This document shows, piece by piece, positions 35,093-47,011 of a stretch of DNA of 64,000 bases. The stretch lies in the NCBI GenBank assembly GCA_934047225.1, contig OW204001.1, positions 13,376,201-13,440,200 on the forward strand, read 5' to 3'. The position numbers and the translations under genes were made by a program. The stretch's first letter is position 1, and each line of letters begins with the position of its first letter. The notes beneath the pieces are model-generated. The model ran no database searches. It was not told the origin of the DNA and was given only the letters and a program-made list of their open reading frames with translations. The DNA is from Ypsolopha sequella. Its lineage: Eukaryota > Arthropoda > Insecta > Lepidoptera > Ypsolophidae.

Positions 35093-38000
35093 TTATTTTT
35101 TTCGAAGCATCTCCATATTTTCCAATTTATAATTTTTAATATCCTTAAAGTCATAGCTGCCGTGTTCAAAAAAATTCTCTATTTCTTGAAGTGTCTTATT
35201 GTGGGTTTCAGGCAGCGTGAAATAGATATAAAGAAGAGTAAGTATCATACCGAGGCAGTAGAAAAATAAAGTTCCATACAATTCAAAGGTCTCTAACATT
35301 ATAGGCGTAACTTTAAGACAAAAATACAAAGGAAGAAATATCAATATTCCAGACAGTCCCATTGCTGAGCCTTTAAGAGCTAAGGGAAGTAATTCGCCAG
35401 CTATGATTGAAGGTATAGGAGAAACACCAACATTAACGAAAAAATAATTAATAATAAACATTGATATCGGTATCCATGCTCTTAAATTTGAAATTGTACC
35501 CTGAGATACTAAAACCAGATATAAACTAATACATGCTAATAATAAAATACTCATAATACCACTAAAAAACAAAATTGGTCTTCGATTAAAATATTTCATA
35601 ATCAAGGAATTTATTACCGTGCCTAGTATTGTTATTATGTCGACAGATATGGTTATTAAATAGTTTAGATTCTTGTAACTACTATCAATTCTTCCAATGA
35701 TATCAGGTGCGTAGGACGGAAAAAAATGTCTACCACCAAAATCCATCAATATATGTAATACAAAAATTATAATGATTGGTTTATAAAACATTTTCTTCCT
35801 TACATTCTTTAAAAAATTCATAGTCCTCATTGAAAAAGATGAATTTATCGAGCAAGTATTTTTTGCCTTTTGTGATTGAATGAGAGCTTCAACTTCTTTT
35901 GAAGACTTTTCATTAAATCCTCGTAACCAATAAAACGTTTTTTCACTTCTTTTGTATTTGCATTTATTTGCCAACCAATACGGACTTTCAGGCCACAAGT
36001 AACAACTGCAAAAACAGATTATTGCTGGTATAGAACTCAACAAAGCCGTAGTTCTCCAGTTAAAGTAATGACCTATTATATGCATGACTAAATTTCCAGT
36101 ACAGTAACTTGTAGTTTTCAAGGAAATAAGAATGCCCCTGTATTCCGGGCTGGTATATTCTGCAATTACTACGCTTCCCATGTACGCAGATCCTGCCCAA
36201 ATTCCTCCGAACATTCTTCCTATCATCAATGTGGTGACGTCAGTAGCAAAGTAGATGAGGATCCATCCCAAAATATTTGGGAGCAGCGTCAAGGCGAATG
36301 CTAGTCGGCGGCCAAACTTTTCCATCATAAACGAAGTAACGACCAAACCAAATATCGCAGTCAGCGTGAATACAGATGCTGAAAAGAAAAGGGTGGTATT
36401 TAAACTAGCGAATATAATAAACATAAATGTAAAATGTAAAGTGTCAAAAGTACTGAATATAGCGTACTAAATTACTAAGAGGGCGAAAGACTGTGGGTGA
36501 ATAAAAATGTTGAAAACGGCAACTTGAAAATAAAAATATGAGTTGAGTTGAATAATTCTCAGGCGAACAATTTTCTATTATAGTGACAATTTAATTTAAA
36601 GTTATTACTCCACTCCGCTTCGTTCGGCTCCTTATTTTATCTTACATGTAAACCTAACACGCTCCTCCTCGCTTCGCTCGTCGTCGTACCTATTTTTTTG
36701 ACTTTTGGTGAAATATTTTCGATCTCATACTTTAAATTCGCCCACTCAGTATTTTTAGTATTTTTGGTATTTATTTCGGACACTTGTTATATTTTTAAAA
36801 AGAAAATCATAAATATACATTTTGACAAATGCAAATATATTTATTTCCTAGAATATACATTATAGGTCGTACAATACAATATTCTTTATTGAACACTAAA
36901 AAAATAGAAATAAAAACCGGCCAAGTGCGAGTCGAACTAGCGCACGAAGGTTTCCGTACCATTATTTATAAAAAGCCAATGAACCTTAGTGCTGACCACT
37001 TACTGAGTTTCTGGTATGAATTTAGTTACATAAATAAAAGACACTTTATATTTACTACCTGTTCTAAACAACTAAAAACTTTCAATGGAATTTGTAAGCA
37101 ATTTTCATTTTAGGTTGATCGACTATTACTCGTTAACTTGTAAAGTCTTCTTAGCTGTGATCGTTTTCCTTTTAATTTCGTTATGTATACTACTGCCGTG
37201 ATTTTTTTCACGTCTCCAAATACAACCGTTTCGCTGGCAGGGGGGGACACTTGACTCTAACAAAAATTAACACTTTTAAGCTTAATATTTCGCAAACGGA
37301 ACCCTAGATCGAAAATTGGTCTTGTCACACCCCCAATATTTTTAAATTACCTATCCAACGACACCCCACACTAGAGGATAGACGAGAAAAAAAAACATCC
37401 CCGCTTTACGTGTAGCGGAGGTACCCTAAAAAAAATCTTTTTAAAAATTTTACTGTACCAATTTATCGACGTGATAAATATGTATTCCCATGCTTTCTAG
37501 TACTAATAGTCTCTAAGCTAAGCCGCGGACAGACAGACAGACAGACGGACATGGCGAAACTATAAGGGTTCCTTGTTGTTGACTACGGAACCCTAAAAAA
37601 GCGGTGGTACGGTTGGCTCCGGGGTACAAAGCTGACCTCTCGATTTTGAGATTCAGGTTCGATCCCCAGTCTACCCGACGGGTGTCTGCACTAATGAGTT
37701 TTTCGGAATTTATGTGCATAGTATTAAATTTGTTCTTACTTACCACTTGCTGAACGGTGAAGGAAAATATCGTAAGGAAACCTGCTTGCACTAAAAAGCG
37801 TGTATTTGTGCCCGAAGTTCGGCGATAGGGCTCACCAGCCATCACGTTGTGACATACTAATAGTAGGTGAAACGCGGGTGTTCTCTTGTTTGAGAAGTTT
37901 CGTACAGTTCATTCGTTTATTATTAAAAAAAAGTATAGTTTCCATCACATTCCTTTAGAACTTTTTAACTTTTTGAAAGTTTTTTTTTTTCGAATTATAA

Positions 38001-38609
38001 CACCTGACCTGATTAATCCATCAAAAAATTATTTTGGTAGCCACACTGTTCAGTTCAATGTTTACTATTATGACACATGTTACTAAACAACGTTGTAACA
38101 GTGTGGTAACCGTAAGGAAACATTGCAACCAAAATTAAATCAGGCACAACAGGAGCAACGACACTTACCCAACCAGGATCCGGTATCTAAGTCTATTTTT
38201 ATCATAGAATCTGGTTTCCTCAATTCAGGTAGTAAAGAAGAAGGAAAGGCAACCATTAAGCCCCCAGAGAATAGACTCAAGATGACACCTGCTGATACGT
38301 AAATCTGTAAAAAAAAACATTTGACAACATATATTTTTTTAAATCTTAGTTGTAGAATTTTTAATAGGTAATAATTAATTATAAATGTGTTTCTATATCC
38401 ATATACAGGTTGACTTTTAATGTAACCCCGATAATTAAATATATTGTAGAAGAATAAAAACTATCTTCATGATAGCCATACAAAATTCATTTCATTATTT
38501 AAAAAAAAGTTAGAGCCATTTATTTAAAGATTTCCATAAAATTCAAATAAATCATGGTCACCTGAAGAGAAAAGACAATTACATCGCGCAAAGTTATTTT
38601 TATTGTCAT
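35093..38609 (-). CDS. MFS sugar transporter, facilitated trehalose transporter Tret1-like
   Basis: The coding sequence is complement(join(35093..36378, 38169..38304, 38562..38609)), 1470 bases, 489 residues, normal for the sugar porter family. Exon 1 (ATG at 38607-38609) encodes 16 residues and ends at a weak GTGACC donor. Exon 2 supplies the first membrane segment and VAFPSSLLPELRKPDS...DTGSWL. The phase-1 junction restores Ala before SVFTLTAIFG. Family motifs: MEKFGRR at 80-86 (loop 2-3), EYTSPEYRG, PESPYW at 191-196, FNRRP (loop 8-9), GELLPLALKG and LPETHNKTLQEIE from residue 450. Twelve membrane segments are expected. Likely role: facilitated sugar or trehalose movement across the plasma membrane; substrate is inferred from family only. 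The second intron (36379-38168) holds a 690-bp repeat and a SINE. Exon 1 is the least certain part. Confidence 0.9.
36913..37600. repeat. GGGTTCCGTACC-family element, near full length, in transporter intron
   Basis: Left end AAACCGGCCAAGTGCGAGTC and right end GGGTTCCTTGTTGTTGACTA, then CGGAACCCTAAAAAA, with a GACAGACAGACAGACGGACA run inside. At about 690 bp this is the most complete uninterrupted copy in the window. Confidence 0.65.
37601..37880 (+). mobile_element. tRNA-derived SINE
   Basis: A perfect pol III B box, GGTTCGATCCC, lies at 37656-37666. A degenerate A-box-like TTGGCTCCGGGG lies 40 bases upstream. The body contains GGTGAAGGAAAATATCGTAA and GGAAACCTGC, a stretch common to lepidopteran SINEs. 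It directly follows the 36913-37600 element. Confidence 0.7.
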
Positions 38610-38842
38610 TTCCACTATTTTGGACTATTTAGAACTGGCTCCATTTAGGAATGGTTAGGCTAACCATAAATTACACTTCCAAGTTACTCGTACATATTTT
38701 AATATTATTTTTACTTCTAAATTATATTGTTTTAACATTTAAAATGTGCTCTACTAACGTTTCTTAATAACCTCTAAAATTATCGGGGTTTGGTTAAAAG
38801 TCTTCCCGTGTAAGAAAACACATTATAGTAAGTTTAGTAAAC

Positions 38843-38872
38843 TATATTTCGACCACTTGATGTGGTCAGTTA
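38843..38872 (-). ncRNA. Degenerate hammerhead-like motif
   Basis: On the minus strand, ACTGA, then CCACATCAAGTGG and TCGAAATATA. Stem II and the GAAA side match the other copies, but the conserved TGA of CTGATGA is missing, so self-cleavage is unlikely. It lies upstream of the transporter start. Confidence 0.35.
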
Positions 38873-39090
38873 AAGATTTAGTAGTAAGTAAGAAAAAGTT
38901 TTTCTTTTTATTTATGTTTTAGCAATATTAGTTTTTTTTATGTGAACTCCCTTTATAGTGCACTTTTTTTAAGCTCCAAAGTGTCAAACTTGATCATACG
39001 AGTACTTCTTTACTGGTAACTACTATCATAATATGTCAATTTGTTTTTTTATGAAATAAATGAAATATAAAAAATAAAAGGAACCACTTA

Positions 39091-39266
39091 CTTGTGTCGA
39101 TTCAGTGTAAACACGTTTTATCTTATTTGACAAGACTAAACTTAATTTAAGCGTTCTATCTTTTTCTTTCTATATCGAAAAGACAAAGACAGAACGCTTA
39201 GAATAAGGTAAGTCCTGCCAAATAAGCAAATAAGTTAAGTCGTGTTACACCGAATCGACATAAGTT
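39091..39266. repeat. MITE with TTGTGTCGATTCAGTGTAA ends (about 175 bp)
   Basis: Left arm ACTTGTGTCGATTCAGTGTA and right arm, inverted, ACTTATGTCGATTCGGTGTA pair, followed by pairing AAATAAG/CTTATTTG and AGCGTTCT/AGAACGCT blocks. Confidence 0.7.
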
Positions 39267-39290
39267 TCAAAGAAAAATGTTATCCATGAA

Positions 39291-39900
39291 GTGTGCAGCC
39301 ATCCAGCTGTATCCAGCCGTATCCAGCCATGTAAAAACAACTTCGACTCCGAGGCTAACAGAAGAATATGCTTGGGGTGGGCAGTATTCGGGAAGTTGCG
39401 TCACATATTTACGTCGCCAATACCGCAGTGCTTAAAGGCTAAAGTCTACAACCAGTGCGTCCTTCCAGTGATGCCGTGCGGCGCTGAGACGTGGTCTCTT
39501 ACACAAAGGCTTGATCCTCCGATTTAAGGTCGCTCAACGAGCTATGGAGCGGGCTATGCTTGGGATATCTCTGATTAATAAAAATCCGAAACGAAGATAT
39601 CCGTCAGAGATCGAAGGTGACCGACATAGCCTGCCGAATCACTAAGTTGAAGTGGCAGTGGACTGGCCATATCTGTCGCCGACGTGATAACCGTTGGGGC
39701 CGTAAGGTATTGGAATGGAGACTACGTACAGAAAAACGCAGCGTAGGCCGCCCTCGTGCCCGCTGCACTGACGATCTGAAGGTCGTTGCGGGTGGCGGCT
39801 GGATGAGGATGACTGGGGACCGCCAAGAGTGGCGTAATATTGGGAAGGCCTATGTCCAGCAGTGGACGAATACGGGCTGATGGATGGATGGATGGATGGA
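39291..39900 (+). mobile_element. RTE-like LINE, ORF2 C-terminus and 3' tail
   Basis: The protein reads LGWAVFGKLRHIF, PQCLKAKVYNQCVLPVM, CGAETWSLTQ, then after frameshifts LKWQWTGHICRR, RWGRKVLEWR, SVGRPRARCTDDL and YVQQWTNTG followed by TGA. This is the end of the reverse transcriptase ORF of RTE-type LINEs. It finishes in a (TGGA)n tail at 39880-39900. It is broken by frameshifts near 39530-39615 and 5' truncated. A related 3' end is at 56078-56270. Confidence 0.85.
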
Positions 39901-40231
39901 ATTGAGCAGTGAGAATTATTTTAATCTACGAGAAAGGTTTGTTGGCTCACTTCGTTCCAAAATTTGCAAATATGTTGCTCATATAAATAAAGCTTAGTAT
40001 TAGAGCCAAATTTCATGTTATATCGACCTTATTGTGACTGGTATATTATTATAAAAAATAAAATAAAAATATTATTAAATTTATTTCTGAACAGGTAGTA
40101 TAACATTAATTTATTGCACTTTACCTCGGAGGTAGTTTAACGATTTATATAAAAACGGCTCACCTCAATACGTGTTATGATCGGGAAAGCCGACCAGTTT
40201 CAGCAGATTTAGACTGGTAGTTTAACATAAC

Positions 40232-40386
40232 ATTTTTATGAATATTATGGTAGAAATTAAATAAAAAAGAAAACTTTCGATATATATTTCGACCCACTTG
40301 GGGCCGTCGTCAGTCGAATAAATGGGTTGAAATATATATCGAAAGTTTTCTTTTTTTTTAATTTCTACCATAATATTCATAAAAAT
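40232..40386. repeat. Inverted pair of Penelope-type ends with hammerhead motif
   Basis: Two arms of about 66 bases (TTTTTATGAATATTATGGTA ... TCGATATATATTTC) are near-perfect reverse complements around a 25-base centre. The left arm continues into a minus-strand hammerhead-like core at 40286-40316: CTGACGA, GGCCCC/GGGTC stem, GAAATATATA. This looks like the head-to-head terminal repeats left by a Penelope-like element insertion. Confidence 0.65.
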
Positions 40387-40774
40387 CTGTATATATATAT
40401 AAAAATCTGTATATATAATAAAACAGTAAAAAAAGCTTTTATTAAGTAAAAATATTTATTATCACATTAAATACATTAATATATTATATTATTATACTAC
40501 TACCAAACTATAAGGGTTCCTTGTTGACTGCGGAACTGTAAAAAAACTTATTTGTTTAAGCCAAACATTACTTTTCTTGAAAAGTGTTTATAAACGTCTA
40601 GATACAAAATAAATAAAAAAACTCGATTATAAAAAAACATATTTTGTAAACAAACATTATCGTCACTACGTGAATCCCCGAGGGGGTGTCCGAGGTATTC
40701 CCAAATGTGAGCTGTGAAATACAAGTTACAGTTAACAATTGGTACACCTACTTTTCACCGACGATTTTTAACGT

Positions 40775-40935
40775 CCCAACCACGATGAGTGGTGAACCCT
40801 ATCGCCGTACTTCGGGCACAAATGGACCAACAGTTTAATGTGCCTTCCGAAGCACACAGACCGAACACAAATTATTGTGCAATGCGAGGATTGAACCCAC
40901 GACCCCTGGGCTAGCAGGCGAGCACTCTACTGTGG
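40775..40935 (-). mobile_element. tRNA-derived SINE, minus strand
   Basis: On the minus strand: A-box-like TAGAGTGCTCGCC (40918-40930), B box GGTTCAATCC (40888-40897) in the context GGTCGTGGGTTCAATCCTCG, then a body with GTGCCCGAAGTACGGCGATA. The body resembles the SINE at 37601-37880 (GTGCCCGAAGTTCGGCGATA). Confidence 0.7.
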
Positions 40936-40949
40936 TACATAAACGAGTA

Positions 40950-41335
40950 TTTTATGATAAATTATACTTATAGTATACTTGCCTGTTTGAAAAGAGGTGA
41001 AATCTGGATTCCGAGACAACCAACATTATTAGGCCTGTCCATTTTTTACATAACAACCTAAACTTTACTGTCGCAAAAAATTATGTCAATAGAGATAAAG
41101 ACATGTCACAATTTAAACGAAAATACCTGAGACATATGCGAATATTCGTCCAAGTGTTTCAGATGAAAAGCCAACACTGGTGCTTAAAGAAATAAAGGCT
41201 TTTTGTCTCGTCCACATACTAGTGCAAAGACAAATTATGCAGCTGTACAAAGTGACAATATTAATTATGTTAAAACCATCGACGACATAGACGTGTCCTA
41301 ACAAGAGCCTTTTACCGTTAGTCGTTAAAATAAAG
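40950..41335 (-). pseudogene. Possible decayed paralogous MFS sugar transporter exon(s)
   Basis: The minus strand of 41112-41335 reads NGKRLLLGHVYVVDGFNI and TRQKAFISLSTSVGFSSETL to AYVSG, then a GTATTT donor. This lines up with the GRMFGG...EYTSPEYRGILISL region of the transporter at 35093-38609, in the same order and spacing. About 70 bases on, WTGLIMLVVSESRFHLFSNR could match the PESPYWL segment. The RG/PES motifs are degraded and no further exons were found. Same strand as the intact gene, so an old tandem paralogue is likely. Identification rests on weak similarity by eye. Confidence 0.35.
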
Positions 41336-41895
41336 ATGTACTATTATGATATCATATTGACTGACCGATTTTAGGATTTGTCAGTTGGTATTTTTTGTTT
41401 TTAGAATTACTTGAATTTTTGTAAAATGAACATAATGCAACCGACCCATGCTTTATTTATATGCATAATTTTTCAAGATGTAATTTTTTTTTTCTAGATT
41501 AGACGACTTTGAAATATTATTTGACAGTTAAAAACTTTTCTGAAACCCTATAATTGGTCTTTGTTTGTATACTTATAAGTTTACCACTATTATTTAAAAT
41601 GACGTTTTTTTTTTAAATAAGCATATTGTAATTGACTGTTGGGTTTCCGAATAAAAATTATTAAAAAAATTCTTAAAAATTAAAAAAAAAAAATTAAAAA
41701 ATCATTATTACAAGAAAAACCTAAAAGAGCACTACCTCTCGCTGTCATAGTATATAGTTAAGTAAAGTTAAGTTTATGTGTACTTTATGTGTATCATAGG
41801 TAAGTAAGTGTAAGGATATTATGATTATGTATGTACATATTTTGGTAAGGTATTCTACGATGGGTATATAACCTTATATTTTCCTTACTTGATTG

Positions 41896-41930
41896 TGACT
41901 GAAGCCGGGCCCGAACGGCCCGAAATATAC
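41896..41930 (+). ncRNA. Hammerhead-ribozyme-like motif, plus strand
   Basis: GACTGAAGC, a CGGGCC/GGCCCG hairpin with CGAAC loop, then AAATATAC. The first core box is CTGAAGC rather than CTGATGA, so activity is doubtful. Stem II is strong. Confidence 0.4.
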
Positions 41931-42369
41931 GAGTATGTAATAAAAATTTTATGTAACTTTTTTTTATGTAATTATAATAATTTTATTCAATATAAAATAT
42001 AAAACACACTATTTTCGCACTTGTCAGCCGCAGTGACGCCATGTTGCAGTGCGAGCAATGGAGGGCAAGCCAATAGGATTTATGTAGAATATAATTATTT
42101 ATTAGTGTATTATTAAATATTATGTATCATTTTGTCTTAAGACAAATATATATTTTATATGTATATAGCCACGTATATGTAAGGTTATCTGTATATGTAC
42201 AAAACAAGCTTATACTTACTGTTTGAATCGTAAATATAGCCGAGAAAAAAAGAGGCCAATTATTCAAAAAATATGATAACTATATAAGTAATAGGATAAA
42301 GTTGTGGTTGCCTAATTTTGTTAGGATTATATTAGGAAGGAAGTTTTTTATGGGAGAAGAAAAGCTTTA

Positions 42370-42612
42370 ACGAATTTAACCACGGAGCAATTAAGAAGAC
42401 GTGTTGCCGATAGTTCATGCTTCTAGGGAATATTGTGTGACACTGCGCGGGATGGAAGGCAGAGGTACGGGAAAGGTTGGCTCTGCCGTTCCACCAATCA
42501 TAGAGCACACAGATCATACGCCACCAATTGCAATCGCCCTCCTTTGTGACGTTGTGACACCATTGATCGTAACAGGGCTCCAACACCTTCTTAATTGCTC
42601 CGTGAATTTAAC
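42370..42612. repeat. MITE with CACGGAGCAATTAAGAAG ends (about 240 bp)
   Basis: CACGGAGCAATTAAGAAG near 42382 pairs with CTTCTTAATTGCTCCGTG near 42588, and both continue into AATTTAAC/GTTAAATT-like outer sequence. Confidence 0.7.
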
Positions 42613-43570
42613 TAAAGTTCACCGTAGTCAATCCCCAGATTAAAAATTCCATACTTTACAGGAGGACAATAAGGCCGTTTAGGAAAAGTACCTTAGGCAC
42701 GCAAACCTCTCTGCCATTCAACAGAAAACAGCTCATTTGCTATGGTGTGAGGAATCATTTTGAAACGGTAAATTGCTCATAGGTTACGTTAGTAGGCCTG
42801 TTCATGATAGGAGTGGTATTGACGTGGGCAGTGGGCAGATGTCCGTTGGGACAGGATATAATATTTCTCTTTGGCAATTATTGTGGATATCGATATTTTT
42901 ATTTTTCATGTTAAATGTCTTCAAGGCTCATTTTATGTTTTGTAAAGAAACGGAAATTTTCAATAGGAGGGTGTTCGCTCTTCCAATTGTTACTATTGGT
43001 ATTAACTAAACAGGAAAGTTTATTATAACATCGCTAGCGAACCATCACAAGCAATAACGCTCTATCTTGATTTCTTAAGCCACGCCCTCTATTCGTTCTC
43101 GATTCTGATTGGTCTCAGGCATCTTCAGACTAATTCCTTAGGCTTAGGTATCATGACATACATGACGAGTGTTCTTTTTCTCATTTTTCGTGAAATTATT
43201 TTTGATAGTCGTAGATAAAGTATTGTGTGCAACTGAACATAATTAGATATTGGGACACTTGTGCAAAACTATTACGAAACTCACTTCGTTCGTGTGTCAC
43301 AGTTGCACAAAATACTATTCTAACATCTATACATTGTACATTATGCTTGCAATAAATATATTGAGTATACAATTGTTTACTTTGACATTAGAAATTTAAG
43401 TTAAATAAGTGCATGTAATGTATAATGCACTGCATTAATAAACCTATTTCATTATTACTTATTACACGTAAATTTTAATGTTTCAATTAAATTTTTTTAT
43501 GTGATATTTAACTTTATTTTTACTCGAAAATAACTAACGTAAATTTCAGGTGTAGATGCATGAAATCAGT
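42613..43570. other. No gene seen
   Basis: AT-rich, unassigned. Confidence 0.5.
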
Positions 43571-44030
43571 AATTGGCATAGATTAAATTATATTAAGGTG
43601 TGTTAATTCGAAAACCATTTCGAGATTTAGGTTTAATAAAGCCGTATTTTCGAAGTTTTGGTCTAAAAACCGTAAATATTTTTACGAAAAGGCTGCAACT
43701 TCCATTTGCCCTCGTGTGACGTCACTTAAGTAGTGGCTGTTTAGAAATGTTTCCTTTGCTATCAAGATAAATTTATAATAATTTGCTTTAGAATAATTTG
43801 ACAGCTAGATGACAGATGAGTAGACCGACAGATTTTTTTATAAGCAATCACACATCACAATCATAATATCTAAAATTCTCAAGGGACAAGGTCATCGGAC
43901 AATTCTTTAAAAAATAATGTTTAATTTATATACCAAAATAATTAAAACTATGTCCTAAAATGGCGTATAACACCTGAAAAAAAAAATAAAAAAAAAAAAT
44001 TAAAAATTAAGCTATGGGAATTACCTGTAT
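43571..44030. repeat. Dispersed repeat R, copy 2
   Basis: Aligns with 33786-34180 from AATTGGCATAGATTAAATTA onward and extends further right through an A-rich segment to ATTAAGCTATGGGAATTACC. That extension defines a longer repeat unit, also seen at 63129-63290. Confidence 0.7.
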
Positions 44031-44825
44031 TTTAATAATTGAAAGTGGAACTTGACGGCGAGATATTGCATGGAGATAAGTGTTGTATTTTGTATTTCTC
44101 ATTTAATTTTGTATTTATCATTTAATTTTTTTTGCTGTCCACTACGAGTCTGCGGAAGCAAGAAATGGGTTAGCGCAGCATTTTGCTGGGGACGCAGCGG
44201 TTTCTATCGTAAAACGGAAACCTTTATAGTGAAGCTTCAGTCATAGAGCTTCAGTATCGATCCATCTGTCGACATTGGCGGTACCTGTACTTTGAGCCTC
44301 CTATTGATATAGAAATCACACACTATGGGCACAAACACAGTCTGTGCTATGAGCGTATCGGTATTACGACGAAATCACTTTACACAAAAGAATACGAGTA
44401 CATATAAAATATAACCTCGAAACAAGGAATCCTTCCCTCGAACTGTTTTCCCCCGTGAATTGCAGTAATTATTAGAGCGTTATGTACACGCCTTTATTTA
44501 TGTGGGCTGAGCTAAGTTAGAGATAGGTTTTTCAAACATATTTATGAACTTTGTGGAACTACGCGGCTCGGAAAATTACTACCCGACACGAATGGTTCTC
44601 CACAAATGCAATTCAGGGTAAAATTTTCGACTTTAGTTCCGGTATTCAACTGGTAGTAAGTCGTGAAATACAACATCAGAAAAGTGAGCGTCGACATTGC
44701 AGCACCTGATAAAATATTTCTTGTAGGCTTTAACAGAAAATCATCAAAAGGAATTTTAATGTAATAATGTAAAGTAAACCCCTCCTTTTCAGTATGATTT
44801 ATTAACTGGATAAGTTAGATAATGT
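44031..44825. other. No gene seen
   Basis: Mixed composition; no coding exon or known repeat recognised. Confidence 0.4.
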
Positions 44826-44992
44826 AGCTGATTCTGAAGGCTTTAATTTTAGTTTTAGTGCTATCAAAACTAAAATTATTCCAAAGTAATTTAGTTTCTG
44901 TTCCTAGCTATTAAGGACTATTTTGCAACAAACTAAATTTTGTTGTGACAGCACTAAAACTAAAATTAAAGCCTTCAGAATCGGCTTTATTA
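44826..44992. repeat. MITE 'GCCGATTCTGAAGGCTTTAA', copy 1
   Basis: Long inverted ends (GCTGATTCTGAAGGCTTTAA / TTAAAGCCTTCAGAATCGGC, continuing TTTTAGTTTTAGTGCT) around a short centre. Further copies at 50255-50432 and 61228-61392. Flanking TA suggests a Tc1/mariner-type target, not proven. Confidence 0.8.
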
Positions 44993-45208
44993 TTCATTTA
45001 GCCTTTTAGGTCAAAAGGCTGCATACATACATCGTATTTACCTATATAACCCAACTTCCATAGACTAAATGTACTTTCTGGTTAAATTCGTTTCATCATA
45101 GGTTTTAAGTTTTAACGAATAATTTTCAAATATTGTAAAAATCTGACCCTGAAACATGAACAATGCAAGACTTTCGAGGGTTATTTGAAAGAAATTAGGT
45201 TTCTCACT

Positions 45209-45298
45209 ATACAACGTGTAACAGAAAGGTGTAACCATATTTGAAGAGCATATTCAGTCATTGGTTTAGAACAATTACCTTTCTGTTACACGTTGTAT
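45209..45298. repeat. 90-bp palindromic element
   Basis: ATACAACGTGTAACAGAAAG at the left is the reverse complement of CTTTCTGTTACACGTTGTAT at the right. It directly abuts the next MITE. Confidence 0.8.
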
Positions 45299-45561
45299 AA
45301 GGTTAAATAATATTAGTTGGCGAAACTCAAAACATAGGTAGTACTAGTCTATATGAACAACTGTTTGTATGGGAGCTAAGCGAAATTCGCAACTTTTTTT
45401 CTCTTCCTCCCATACAAATTGTCCCGATCAGCTGACTGGTCCAGTATGGAAAGGTGAAAACAAATTTTAAGAGTTTCGCTCAGCTCCCATACAAACAATT
45501 GTTCATATAGACTAATACTACCTATGTTTTGAGTTTCACCAACTAATATTATTTAACCTTA
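45299..45561. repeat. MITE with about 90-bp inverted ends
   Basis: AAGGTTAAATAATATTAGTT to TTGTATGGGAGCT at the left is mirrored by AGCTCCCATACAA to AACTAATATTATTTAACCTT at the right. The arms are long compared with the short centre. Confidence 0.85.
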
Positions 45562-47011
45562 CATTCATATATTGAAAAAAATACATTTAGTTTGCTGGTA
45601 TTTTATTAACTGAATGTACACGTACTATTAAATTGTATTAAATATATATATACCTTTGAATAAAAAAAAAAATTCCAACCATTTTTTTTTTGGTTTTAAA
45701 TGTTAAGAACATGGTTAAGGGATCGACTTGATTTTTTTTTTTTCGTAAAATAGGTAAATCTGCTAAAATTCAATATTTTTTTGCCTACAAAATATTTCAG
45801 TGTTAGCTAAAAATCCCTCAATTAATTGTTCCGCTGCATGCTTATAAGTATTACTCGTCCAAGAAAAAGAGGTGTAACATATAACCGCCTCTATCACAAG
45901 CTAATAAAGTCCTTACAATTGGAATTATTGTGCTGGATGTGTAATAAATAACAAAAGTTGTTAGGGTATGCCATACTCTTAAGGCGCTTTCCTGACCTAA
46001 ATAAGCAACTCGATGTGTGTCAGTATCTGTTTTAGAATATAGGTAATAAAATAACTATTAACCGGATAATTTAAGGAAAAAAAGGATTGTTTATAAAATT
46101 GTGCTACGAAAAAATTAAACTCTTGTGGCTTTTCTCATTTATTATAAAAAAAATGTCCTCGCAAAATTGGTCACGCTAATTTAGTAACTAAAGCGAACTC
46201 CTACATAACAAAAGATTCATATACAAAGGAAATACGGCCGAGAATAATTTTCGGATAAGATATTTTGAACCGGCAAGGACACATTTTTAGAACAATAGAG
46301 AAGGAAAACAATGAGATCATAGCTCCAAATAAATGAGGTCCAAAAAGTTATCCGTTTTCAATAAACGTCAGGAAAGCCAAGAGAAATAATCAATTGATAG
46401 GTTTTATTTAAGCTGTTCCAATTTGAATGTTCTGTTCAAAGATAAATAGAGGACCGGTTTTTCAAATCATTTGCCATTTCTAAATGATTTGAATTCAGGA
46501 CTTCGTCATCTCCTTTACATACTCCTATAGATACGTAAAACCAATGATAACTCAAAACGGACAAATTGCAAGTCTTACGGGAGAAATGGTGATTTTTGCC
46601 CAATGCCCGAGGAATTTTTTCAAAATATTTGTTGACTTGAAATTTGTTTCTAATTAATCTTTTCTGGTTTATTTGCAATGTGCTTAATAATATACTAACT
46701 TCTTTCATTTGTTACAGTACATAACTTAAAAAAGCGTATTTTTAAAAGGTTTTTTATTTCATCAAGGGTAAAGCATAGATTTAGCATAGATTAGTCCATC
46801 TATGGGGTAAAGTGATTCAACCCATTAAGTAGTGTGGAAAAGTACCAAGAAACTGCGAGTGCGAGCTAAGATTTTTTTTTATCCCATGGGTCACAAGCCA
46901 CCAGTTGAAAACCTCTGGACCAGAGTAAGCAGCTAGATAGGTAAATAATTGCCGTACAAAACTGCTTTCAAAATGAACAAATCACGGCGCAGAATCGTGT
47001 TATAATGCATA
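45562..47011. other. No gene seen
   Basis: AT-rich. Long T runs lie near 45683 and 45730. No supported coding sequence. Confidence 0.5.

Noticed and set aside
37656..37667. Possible tRNA gene because of a perfect B box
   Set aside because: No cloverleaf with paired acceptor stem can be built, and the downstream body is a SINE-type sequence.
42332..42586. 84-codon minus-strand frame
   Set aside because: It lies wholly within a MITE with inverted ends at 42370-42612.
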